This document shows positions 20,380-30,463 of a stretch of DNA of 64,000 nucleotides, piece after piece. How positions within the stretch are numbered: position 1 is the first letter of the stretch; each line of letters begins with the position of its first letter. The translations under genes were made by a program, and so were the position numbers. This DNA is from Aegilops tauschii subsp. strangulata (Eukaryota; Streptophyta; Magnoliopsida; Poales; Poaceae). Location of the stretch: positions 322,427,294 to 322,491,293 of the forward strand of contig NC_053037.3 of assembly GCF_002575655.3 (NCBI RefSeq), read 5' to 3'. The notes beneath the pieces are model-generated. The model was given only the letters and a program-made list of their open reading frames with translations, was not told the DNA's origin and made no database searches.

Positions 20380-20985
20380 TGAGCGTATATAGTCAATAGA
20401 CAAGAGAACAGCACGAGATCGGCTGACACCTGGGACGTAGCTACTCGAGCAGTATTTTTTTGTTTGGTATTGTTGAGACGGAGCAGGGTTTGAAATGGGC
20501 TGTGGCCCGTCTAGCCCAGGCTTATATTTTATGTTCACCATGTGACCAGCCCAGCTATTTTTTCTTTGTGAAAATGAGCCCAGTTTATTTTTTCTGAAGA
20601 ATAACCAATCCAGGCCTACTTATTTTTCTACGCCCTGATGGGCTGCAACTCTTTCAAGATGCCTGCAAATCTTGAAAGTAATATGAAATGGGTTGTAAAT
20701 ATAAAAACAGATGACAAATTGGCAATTACTTTATAATTTCTGATTTTTTCACATTTTCAGATTCCTATTTCACTGGGCATTAACCTAATTTAAATATATC
20801 TTCAAAGTACTTTAAATCTGGCTCGACATTTCGGTATTAAAAATAGTTTGGAACCCACAGAAATATGCAAAATTGGCCCTGGCCAACCAAAAAAAAACGA
20901 CTGCAATAAATTGCATAAGAAGTTGCCATGAGCTATATATAAATTATTTAAAAAAAGAGGGAGTGGTTTGACTTGTGGGCCTGTT
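20380..20985. other. AT-rich gene-free stretch
   Basis: AT-rich DNA with GCCCAG-containing short motifs (20515, 20549, 20579). No recognisable gene, tRNA or terminal repeat. Confidence 0.35.
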
Positions 20986-21067
20986 TAGTTGACGCGTATG
21001 CAAGATTTTTTTAGTTATTATATACGTCAACAAACGATTCTAGCAGACGTAACCGTTGGATGTCAAT

Positions 21068-21440
21068 CCAACGGCCGTCGTGTTTCTTCAATCTCCGATC
21101 TTCTTGCTCCAGCCGCCAAAGTAGCGCCGGCGGGACCGCCTACTCCCGCCTCCCGTGGCCGGCTGTGCTGCCGCGCAGGCCTCAGCGCCCCCTACTACTC
21201 CCACTGCTGGCTAGGGCATCCCTCTACTCACCCACACCCCCTGTTATTCTGCGGCGACGGTAGCCTCACACCGCAGCCGAACCGGTGAACCCTCGTACTC
21301 CTCTCCGCGCGGGCTTCCACTGCCGCGTCTTCCCCGGCTCCGCGTCGTCCCCTTCCTAGGCCTCTCCGTCGTCCACCGCCCTGGTGCTCTCGGCGCGGCA
21401 TGGTCAACATGGTCAAGGAATGGCTTCCATCGGACGTGGA
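21068..21440 (+). repeat. GC-rich segment, copy 2
   Basis: The counterpart of 20041-20320. It leads directly into the tandem array at 21523, which suggests it belongs to the same CACTA-related DNA. Confidence 0.45.
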
Positions 21441-21522
21441 CTATACGTGGAGAGGCTGACAGCTGGGTCCACGGCCGCAGCAAGGAAGTGCCTCCTTATT
21501 ATGCGCAAAATAATTATTCCTC

Positions 21523-21918
21523 CACCTGACAGCGGGGACCCATCGGACGGGCCACCATATTTCACAAAAAAACGTTTCCCCTGACTGCTGGGACCCACCA
21601 GCTACATCTTCGCACGCAAGGAAGTGCATCCGAAAAAAAGATTCGCCCCCCTGACTGCTGGGACCCACCAGCTACATCTTCGCACACAAGGAAGTGCGTC
21701 CGAAAAAACGATCCGCCCCTGACTACTGGGACCCACCAGCTACATCTTCGCACGCAAGGAAGTGCATCCGGGAAAAAAAAACAAAACGATTCCCCCCTGA
21801 CTGCTGGGACCCATTAGCTACACCTTCACACGCAAGGAAGTGCGTCCGGGCAAAAAAAAACGATTCTCCCCCTGACTACTGGGACCCACCAGCTACATCT
21901 TCGCAGGCAAGGAAGTGC
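21523..21918 (+). repeat. Tandem array, units of about 68-78 bp
   Basis: Five to six imperfect units with the core CTGGGACCCACCAGCTACAT, then CTTCGCACGCAAGGAAGTGC and an A-rich linker of variable length. Cores start near 21581, 21651, 21719, 21797 and 21872, with a partial unit at 21523. The last core continues without a break into the CACTA right-end copy at 21888. A single core also opens the second CACTA copy at 26515, so the array is part of that transposon's subterminal DNA. Confidence 0.8.
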
Positions 21919-23460
21919 CTGACAGTCGGGACCCACCTGGTCGAAGCGTACATAGCATTGTCATTCTGGTCGCGAACGTGTACGTACATATATACTGGTC
22001 GATGTAGAGGCGCGCACGTGTCGTAGTAGAGGCGCGTACATGTCGTAGTAGAGGTGCGCACGTAGCATGTACACGTATGTACAGCGGCCAGGGTGCAAGA
22101 AAGAAAATACGGCCATGTACGTACATACGGGCAGGGTCTCGAACGCCTACTCGCGCATACGTACGGCCAGGGCTCGTGTACATGGCTGGGTCAGAACGGA
22201 GAAGCAACGTCGTCGTCGTGTTCATGGGGAGGCAACAGAATGCGTCGTGTTCATGGGGAGGCAACGGAATGCGTCGTGTTCATCGGGAGGCAACGGAACG
22301 CGTGGGAGCCAACCGGCTGGGTCGGAACGGAATTTGTGGTCGTGTTCATCGGGAGGGCTTGGATGGAACAGGCGATGGAAACGAGGCCTGGCGTACCGCA
22401 AAACGGAGGAAACGGCCTTGTGTTCGACCGGCCACGTTCGAAACGGGATCCTGTTCATCGGGAGGGGTCTGGCGTACCGCAAAACGGAGGAAACAGACCT
22501 CCTACGGTCGAAACGGGGGTCCTGTTGATCGGGAGGGGTGTGGCGTACCGCAAAATGGAGGAAACAGACTTGTGTTGGAGCGCTACGGTCGAAACGGGGG
22601 TCCTGTTGATCGGGAGGGGTGTGGCGTACCGCAAAACGGGACTCCACGAGATACTGTTCATCTCCACCGTCGACCTCCTCCAGCCTCCACGGGCTCCTGT
22701 TCATCCAGCCTCCACCGCGTGCTACTCCACCGGCTACTGTTCAACCACCCCTCCACGGGCACCCCTCCGCCGTCTACTGTTCATCCAGCCCTCCACACCA
22801 CGGGGTCCTGTTCAACCACCCCTCCACGGGCACCCCTCCACCGTCCACTGTTCATCCGGCCCTCCACACCACGGGGTCCTGTTCATCCAGAGGCAACGCC
22901 ACCGCTCACTGTTCATCCAACCCCCCCCCCCCCCCCGCAACGCTCACTGTTCATCCAATCGATCGGCTTCAGTTAGCAGCAGTAGCGAAGGAATCGCTCG
23001 GTCGGGTTCAGTTAACAGCCATCGATCGATCGCTCGGGTTCAGTAACGCGTAGCCTACAGTGCAATCGCTCGGGTTCAGTTAGAGCCCAACGCCTTGCTC
23101 GGGTTCAGTTAGAGCCAACGCTTCACACACACGCGTGTACGTGTACAAGAGAAACGCGCATCGCTCGGCCCCTGACCTCCCACCGTAACCGGGAACTCCC
23201 CGAAATTTTCCTCCCCATCGCTTCTACCACGATTTTTTCCATCATGGACGGCCCAAAGAATGTCATGCAGCTGCGTCTCCGGCCCGCCCAGGACGAAAAG
23301 CCCATTTTCTGTCATGATTTTTTGTCATAGAAGTAGGAGCCCACCACATCTATGATGATACCGGGTTTTGTCACAATTATCGTCACAGAAGTGTCATATG
23401 TATGACAGAAAAAAATTTCGTTCGGCCCAAAATGTCATGGATGTGTCTGTTTTTGTAGTG
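21888..23460 (+). mobile_element. CACTA transposon right-end fragment, copy 1
   Basis: The right terminus ends TTTTTGTAGTG, which is CACTACAAAAA on the other strand, the hallmark CACTA terminal inverted repeat. Inside it are subterminal motifs (GTCATAGAAGTAGGAGCCCA, TATGATGATACC, GTCACAATTATCGTCA). Further in are GC-rich repeats built on GTTCATCGGGAGG, GGCGTACCGCAAAACGGAGG and TGTTCATCCAGCC. A homologous copy in the same orientation lies at 26515-28192. No left terminus and no transposase are visible, so it is a truncated, non-autonomous piece. Confidence 0.7.
22219..22650 (+). repeat. Internal minisatellite of the CACTA fragment
   Basis: Three units of GTTCATGGGGAGGCAACGGA-like wording, then about four units of about 85 bp with GGCGTACCGCAAAACGGAGG and TCGAAACGGG.GTCCTGTT. 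The same organisation appears at 26880-27250. It produces long open frames in several frames at once, which I do not call as genes. Confidence 0.7.
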
Positions 23461-23470
23461 ATAGCTAGGC

Positions 23471-23665
23471 CTCTTGATCGGCGTAATGCCACAGCATCAC
23501 TTGGGGGCTTGGTCGAACCCGAACCATACCTACGCCTCTTGATCGGCGTAATGCCACAGCATCACTTGGGGGCTTGGTCGAACCCGAACCATAGCAACAC
23601 CTCTTGATCGGCTTAATGCCACAGCATCACTTGGGGGCTTGGTCGAACCCGAACCATAGCAACAC
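23471..23665 (+). repeat. 65-bp minisatellite, three copies
   Basis: Three consecutive 65-bp units starting CTCTTGATCGGCGTAATGCC (23471, 23536, 23601), with a fourth unit cut short after CTCTTGATC (23666). The units are almost identical. Confidence 0.95.
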
Positions 23666-24192
23666 CTCTTGATCAAATTTGGGGCCTGGCGGCCCGTGAA
23701 AAGCCTCGACTACAATGGTTTTATTTGCCTTTTGCTGAGTTTTCTTTGTTTTCATAAGATTTGTGACATTTTCAAACCGGCGTTTATCAACCCGGTTAGG
23801 CTGTCAACTACAAGTTGTCAGTACATGATCAAGTTATAATCCGGAGACTATCAGCCCGGTCTGGTTCGACTACAAGTCGCCAGTATTATATATGGTTAAT
23901 CCGGTGTTTATCACAACCCGGCACGGTTTTATCATAAACCAGCACGATATGGAAGGAGTTATCAGTACTCAAGGTTGGAGTTATCACCTTTACTACAAAA
24001 AGTTGGTAAACCAACGATGTGATTCAATGTCACAGGTATGATATATTTCATATTTAATTATTCTTAAGTGCAGCCTTGGTTATAAACCCGGGTTATATGT
24101 TGGGCATTATGACCCGTACGGCGGTAAACCGCCAGGACACTTTAAACTTGTCGTATGCAGAAACAGGTTGAATAAAGCATGATTATAAATCA

Positions 24193-24430
24193 CCGGCGTT
24201 TATTAACCCGGCCTGGCTTTGGACTATAAGTTGCCAGTATGATGATAAATTATCCGGTGTTTATTAAACCGGCCTGGCTTTAAGACGATAAGTCGCCAGT
24301 ATATGATGAGAAATTATCCGGTGTTTATTAAACCAGTCTGGCTTTAAGACGATAAGTCGCCAGTATATGATGAGAAATTATCCGGTGTTTGTTAACCCGG
24401 CCTCGCTTTCGACTATAAGTCGCCAGTATA
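24193..24430 (+). repeat. 61-64-bp minisatellite, four copies
   Basis: Units start CCGG.GTTTATTAA at 24193, 24254, 24318 and 24382, each with CCTGGCTTT, ATAAGTCGCCAGTA and ATGATGA. Looser single units occur at 23775 and 23840, so the array grew from a dispersed motif of this element. Confidence 0.9.
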
Positions 24431-24927
24431 TATTTGGATTGCGCCATTGGAATCATGCACTTATAAATCATTGGGTTATATTATTCAAATAGCCAAACTT
24501 GGCTGAATTTTGATTATGATATTGAATAAATAAGGTTTTCATACCGGATTATATTATCTTGAATAGCCAACATGGCTGGATTTTTATGGTTATTAATAAC
24601 CGGTATTATTGAGGTTTTCAAAGTCGCTTTAGCGCTGGCTATCATTTTATCAAAGGATATGATTTATTCTACAATGGAAGGAATAGTCCCGAGTCACTGC
24701 AGGCTTACAACCCGGCACTTGGGGGCTACATTATTCAAATTGAGATTACATGCAAGTCTCATGTCGCTGCAAGCATGCACCATGACACTTGGGGGCTAAT
24801 GCAAAGTCATTTTTACTAGTCTTATTGAAGACCCGACTGATCATATCATAATGAGCCGGCCCTTGGGGGCTACCAATTGCTCCTGTCAACAATTCAAGGT
24901 ACACAAGTTTTCGTCCATTATATTGAA

Positions 24928-24999
24928 GGATCCACTGCTCAGTTGGTAAAGCACAAAGCTCTTAACCTTGTGGACGTGGGTTCAATCCCTACGATGGAA
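24928..24999 (+). tRNA. tRNA-Lys(CTT)-like pseudogene
   Basis: The sequence has a D-arm (GCTCAGTTGGTAAAGC), an anticodon arm with loop CTCTTAA (anticodon CTT at 24961-24963, stem CAAAG/CCTTG with one mismatch), a variable region, and a T-arm (GTGGG TTCAATC CCTAC) that keeps a good B-box (GGTTCAATCCC). The acceptor arms do not pair properly (only TCCA/TGGA), and the A-box has a mismatch. I read it as a tRNA-Lys copy captured in the retrotransposon's non-coding DNA and no longer functional. Confidence 0.65.
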
Positions 25000-25842
25000 G
25001 CTACATTATAAGATGTTATTTTCATTGAAGTATATATCAAGTCCCGGTTCAGTATTATCCTACTAAGCCGGCCCTTGGGGGCTACACATCACTGCTCAAG
25101 TCTACATGATTATATTTACAAAGTCGCTACTCATTATTGCATAATGACCCGGCCCTTGGGGGCTACACTGATTGAAGTTTTTATAAGCAATTACAAGTCC
25201 AAGGTTGCTGCAAGCATGACAACCCGGTACTTGGGGGCTACATATATGGAGTATTCGTTTTTTTACTAGAGATGAACAACATGGATTTCTTCAAAGTGGC
25301 AGTAATTATATGGAAACAAGTCTTAAGCCATCACTTTGTTCTGCTCAAGACTTGGGGGCTACAGGTAATATGGATATAAGGGAGAAAAATCCTCAAATTC
25401 TCAGTTCTGAGCAAACCAGATTGACCCGGTGTCTGCAACAATTATGACCCGGCGTCGGTAACAATTATGACTCGGTGCCATCCATATTTACAAACCGGCA
25501 ATTTTGGTAATATTAAACCAGCAAGTTTTACATCTTCAAACCGGCTGAATATCAGATGAGTATTTCAAGACCCATATTTCTTAAATCGGCGCTTTGGAAG
25601 CCGACTCAAGTGGATTATTCTTCATAATATTTCTCTGTGAGAAACCAATGTCAGGAAATTGAGTATGAAGCTGGCTTATTGACCTGGATTTTCTAGGAGG
25701 AGAAAATGACAAGGACTTAAGGATGATCAGGTGCCGGTTTACAAGAATTCTTAACCCGGAGCACAACCTGTCAAGTTTTTTCTTGTGTTTATTTTACAGG
25801 ATCAGTTTAACATGCATAAATCCAAATTAAACTGGGGGCTAA

Positions 25843-26514
25843 TGTCGGGGATATACCCCGCTGCGTAAACCGGCCGGAAGTATAACTCGGCCGGACTTGG
25901 CGGTTTATTTGAGACCCCGCTGACACTTGGCGATTCACCGGCAACCCACACAGACCAGACGGTTTACAAGCAACTTGACTGAACATTATGATTCACTGGT
26001 AACCCGGCGGGCGGGACAGACGGTGACAAGGCCCAAGGCCCAGAAGGCCGGCTCATGTTATGGTGGGTCGGTTCAAGAGGAAAGGCGTGAGGAATATTTG
26101 TCTTACAAGGAGTTAAGACCTGGACTTGTATCTGGTTTGTATTAGAGATAGACTAGTCCTAAATCCTAATAGGACTCCACATGTAACCCGCCCTTCAACA
26201 TATATAAGGAGGGGCAGGGCTCCCCAAAAGGAACAAGCAACAAGCAAGAAGAAACAATCTCTGGGGCTAGACACAAAGAGCCAGTTTACCAGTGACTCCC
26301 TCGTGATGATAATGAGACCTAGCCTCAAACAGCATGTAGGGCTATTACCGGATGATGTTTCCCGGGGCCCGAAGCTGTCTAAATCCTTGTCTTGTGTGTT
26401 GATCCGCCCTGCGTCTCTCGTCCCACTCAACCCCTCTCAAGCTACCACATAGATGCGTTGGCCTCGCAACTAAGTCCTGACACTAAGGACATCTGCCGTG
26501 ACAAAACCACGACA
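25843..26514 (+). repeat. 3' LTR of the Gypsy fragment
   Basis: It starts TGTCGGGGATATACCCC and ends CCACGACA, so its ends form the short inverted repeat TGTCG/CGACA. A TATA box (TATATAAGG at 26201) is followed by a GGGGCAGGGCTCCCC segment, consistent with the LTR promoter. Confidence 0.8.
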
Positions 26515-28192
26515 CACCAGCTACATCCTCACAGGCAAGGAAGTGCCTGACAGTCGGGACCCACCTGGTCGACGCGTATGTAGCGTTGTCATTCTGGTCG
26601 CGAACGTGTACATACATACTGGTTAATCGGTCTATCTACAGGCTGCAGCGATGAACCGTGGCCGTGTAAGGAAGGGCACGTGTCGTAGTAGAGGCGCGCA
26701 CGTAGCATGTCACGCAGTCCCGTTAATATCGTGTACACACACGTACAACGGCCAGGGTGCAAGAAAGTAAATACGGCCACGTACGTACATACGAGCGGGG
26801 TCTCGAACGCCTACTCGCGCATACGTACGACCAAGGCTCATGTACATGGCTGGGTCGGAACGGAGAAATTGCATCGTCGTGTTCATGGGGAGGCAACGGA
26901 ATGCGTCGTGTTCACCGGGAGGCAACGGGATACGTCGTGTTCATCGGGAGCCAACCGGCTTGGACGGAACAGCCGATCGAAACGAGGCCTGGCGTACCGC
27001 AGAACAGAGGAAACAGCCTTGTCTTCGACCGGCCACGGTCGAAACAGGATCCTGTTCATTGGGAGGGGTCTGGCGTACCACAAAACAGAGGAAACGGACT
27101 TCTCTTGGACCTCCTACGGTCGAAACAGGGTCCTGTTGATCGGGAGGGGTGTGGCATACCGCAAAACGGAGGAAACGGACTTGTGTTGGAGCGCTACGGT
27201 CGAAAGGGGGGTCATGTTCATCGTGAGGCGTGTGGCGTACCGCAAAACGGGACTCCACGAGATATGTTCATCTCCACAGTCGACCTCCTCCAGCCTCCAC
27301 AGGCTACTGCTCATCCACCGTCGACCTCCTCCAGCCTCCACCTACGACTATTTATCCACGGGCTCCTGTTCATCCAGCCTCCACCGCTCCTCCACCGGCT
27401 ACTGTTCAACCAGCCCTCTCCATGGGGTCCTATTCAACCACCCCTCCACGGGCTACTGTTCATCCAGCCCTCCACCAGCTACTGTTCAACCAGCCCTCCA
27501 CGGGGTCATCGTGTTCATCCAGCCCTCCGCGGGGTCATGTTCATCCACCCCCAACCGGCTCAATTGATCGGGGTCCTGTTCATCCAGCAGCAATGGCCTC
27601 TACTACCACGGGGTCCTGTTCATCCAACCCCCCACCGGGAACTGTTCATCCAACCCCCCCCCCAACAACGCTCACTGTTCATCAAGGAAAGGAGGCAGCA
27701 GAGTTCATCGACTTCAGTTAGCAGCAGTAGCGAAGGAATCACTCGGGTTCAGTTAATAGCAAGGGATCGATCGGGGTTCAGTAACGTAGCTAGTGCAATC
27801 GCTCGGGTTCAGTTAGAGCCGAACGCTTCGCTCGGGTTCAGTTAGAGCGCAACACCTCGCACACACGCGCGTACGTGTGCGAGACAAACGCGCATCGCTC
27901 GGCCCCCGACCACCCACCGTAACAGGGAACTCCCCGATATTTTCCTCGCCCTTGCTTATACCATGGTTTTTCCGTCATGGACGGCCCAAAGAATGTCATG
28001 CAGCTGCGTCTTCGGCCCGCCCAGGACGAAAAGCCCATTTTCTGTCATGATTTTTTGTCATAGAAGTAGGAGCCCACCACATCTATGATGATACCCGGTT
28101 TTGTCACAATTATCGTCATAGAAGTGTCATAAGCATGACATAATTTTTTCGCTCGGCCCAAAATGTCACGGATGTGTCTTTTTTTTGTAGTG
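26515..28192 (+). mobile_element. CACTA transposon right-end fragment, copy 2
   Basis: Homologous along its length to 21888-23460: the same array core at the left edge, GTCATTCTGGTCGCGAACGTG, TCTCGAACGCCTACTCGCGC, the GTACCGCAAAAC minisatellite, the GTTCATCCAGCC-rich segment, and the same terminus TTTTTTGTAGTG. It ends within an Angela-type LTR (28193 onward), so the CACTA element inserted in that LTR. It contains no transposase. Confidence 0.75.
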
Positions 28193-29176
28193 ATAGTACC
28201 GTCCTATATATCAATCTTTACCTCTCGACCATTTCAAGACTCCTCGTCATGTCCATGATTTCATCCGGGATCCCGAACAACATTCTATCACCAAATCACA
28301 TAACTCATATAATACTATATCGTCAACGGACGTTAAGCGTGCGGACCCTACGGGTTCAAGAACTATGTAGACATGACCGAGGCACCTCTCCGGTCAATAA
28401 CCAATAGCAGAACCTGGATGCTCATATTGGCTCCTACATATTCTACGAAGAGCTTTATCGGTCGAACGTTATGACAACATACACAATTCCGTTTGTCCAT
28501 CAGTATGTTACTTGCCCGAGATTTGATCGTCGGTATCTCTATACCTAGTTCAATCTCATTACCGGCAAGTCTCTTTACTCGTTCAGTAATACATCATCCC
28601 GTGACTAACTCATTAGTCATTTGCTTGCAAGGCTTATTATGATGTGCATTACCGAGAGGGCCCCGAGATACCTCTCCGATACTTGGAGTGACAAATTCTA
28701 ATCTTGATCTATGCCAACTCAACAAACACCTTCGGAGATACTTGTAGAGCATCTTTATAATCACCCAGTTATGTTGTGACGTTTGATAGCACACAAGGTA
28801 TTCCTCTGGTATCCGGGAGTTGCATAATCTCATAGTCGAAGGAATATGTATTTGACATGAAGAAAGCAATAACAATAAAACTAAACGATCATTATGCTAA
28901 GCTAACGGATGGTTCTTGTCCATCACATCATTCTCCTAATGATGTGATCCTGTTATCAAATGAAAACTCATGTCCATGGTTCGGAGACCTTAACCATCTT
29001 TGATCAATGAGCTAGTCTAGTAGAGGTTCACTAGGGACACGGTGTTTGTTTATGTATTCACACATGTTTTAAGTTTCTGATCAATACAATTCTAGCATGA
29101 ATAATAAACCTTTATCATGAATAAGGAAATATAAAATAACAACTTTATTATTGCCTCTAGGGCATATTTCCTTCAC
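28193..29176 (-). repeat. BARE1/Angela-type Copia LTR, truncated
   Basis: Read on the minus strand, the sequence starts TGAAGGAAATATGCCCTAGA and continues with GGCAATAATAAAG, ATGATGTGATGGACAAGA, GTCACAACATAACTGGGTGA, GAGAGGTATCTCGGGGCC and TTGACCGGAGAGGTGCCTCG. This is the order I know from Angela/BARE1/WIS LTRs, which are about 1.7 kb long. Only the first 984 bases remain; the rest is cut off by the CACTA end at 28192. No Copia coding region is present. Confidence 0.85.
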
Positions 29177-30463
29177 CCAAGTGCCTGCGGATCCATCTTT
29201 CATGTTGATTATGCTGATGCTGCATCTTCACTCTCGCCGCGCTCGTGAATCACAACTAGTTGGTCGCTGTCCACCACGTCTCCAACCTAGTGGCACAAGC
29301 GATGTATCCATTGTCGGCTTCACTCTCACTTACCGTAGCGCCGCCGCAGATCTCTGCCGCCACACTGGCCACCCTCCTACCTGCGAACCAGAAGCTGGTC
29401 TACATGGGATGTTCTCCCCTGCATCTACCATAGAAGGATGTGGCAGCACACTCCCCGATGTGTATGATCTGCTCCCAAACATGCTCTCCCAAGTTATCCA
29501 CATACCCCCGCGATTGTTTGCTCCAGTGCACCGATCCTCCCCGAACACGGCGTCCTGTACAGTGGATGCTTACCCATCTCTACCCCTACATAAAGGAATC
29601 ACCTTATACCCCAAGAAAACCGGATGCACCAACAAACAACAAAGGCATGTCCACGAACAAAACAAATCAACATTGATACTCAAATTTACATTCACTACTC
29701 ATAATAATGTTTTTTCCTCTTAGTTCATCATTTTTGTACCATACTACCCATTAAGAAATATTGATGCCTACCCACTACTGGCACACAAAACAGTGCAACA
29801 ATCCTCCACACAGCTCAAGTTTAAGCAATCAACTCGCGAGTACCTGAATCTCAAAAAACCTTCAATTTCATTCCCTACTAGCACTAGCACTTCAAGTTTT
29901 GGAGCTAGGGTATATGTCAAGGGCTCAATACCTTTTGGTCCACCCTCGCGCTTGTGGATCCATCTTGCCCGTGGACTACGAGGAAACTGCATCAGCGCCT
30001 ACCCTTTCCGGGCATGGAGCCCTGTCTGGCGGTTGACTGCCGACTCTTACTCTGCAACAAAACAAAACAAAATTTATCTCTTTCCATTCTACCAGAAAAA
30101 ATTAATAAGCAAGATCTGGTACTTTTCCTACATCTGAGGATACACTAAATCCTGAACAAATGACAGAGTCTAAGACAGGGCAAGACACCTAGCATACTCA
30201 TTTAAAAAATGGTTGGCTACATTTCCTCCACATTCATCAAACTATCCTTGATATACTGAACCTCGACACTTTGTCCATGTTGTTCCATTGCATCAGGACA
30301 CCACCGCAATTTGTAGGATTTATCAAATGCATCCAAACAACCACTACAAGCAAAGTGCATATTACCTTTTTGTCCAGCCAGGTGCTTGCGGATCCACCTT
30401 GCCTATAGATTGAGCAGAACATCCATCAGCACTATCAGTTTGATCCTGAATCACAGCCTCCTG
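29177..30463 (-). pseudogene. Decayed coding repeats with a DPQA..GWTKR motif
   Basis: Three minus-strand segments share wording around MDPQARGWTKR: 30397-30365 (VDPQAPGWTKR), 29963-29931 (MDPQARGWTKR) and 29197-29177 (MDPQALG, cut by the Angela LTR). Each is preceded by an acidic/serine-rich stretch ending QS.GK or SSTGK, and stops interrupt two of them. After the first lies a frame reading FACSGCLDAFDKSYKLRWCP. I do not recognise the family. The repetition suggests a tandemly duplicated exon or a transposon gene. No intact frame remains. Confidence 0.35.

Larger units (their letters stand above)
23461..26514 (+). mobile_element. 3' part of a Gypsy LTR retrotransposon
   Basis: An LTR at the right end (25843-26514) is preceded by a polypurine tract (AAACTGGGGGCTAA). 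Upstream lies non-coding DNA full of ACCCGGC and CTTGGGGGCTACA motifs, typical of the 3' non-coding region of large Triticeae Gypsy elements. The 5' LTR, gag and pol are missing: the left edge abuts the CACTA terminus at 23460. The right edge abuts CACTA copy 2 exactly where the uninterrupted array at 21888 continues (CACCAGCTAC), so this element inserted in CACTA array DNA. Confidence 0.65.

Noticed and set aside
22921..22937. Long C-run as a possible structured element
   Set aside because: A simple homopolymer in a repeat-rich region; its length may reflect sequencing or assembly.
22093..23046. Open frame of 317 codons (and overlapping frames of 153, 299 and 144 codons)
   Set aside because: Three overlapping plus-strand frames are open at once across a GC-rich minisatellite of the CACTA fragment. 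This is expected from repeat composition, and no domain is present.
26757..27845. Open frame of 362 codons, with overlapping 286- and 163-codon frames
   Set aside because: Same minisatellite sequence as 22093-23046 in CACTA copy 2. Different frames are open in the two copies, and there is no conserved start or domain.
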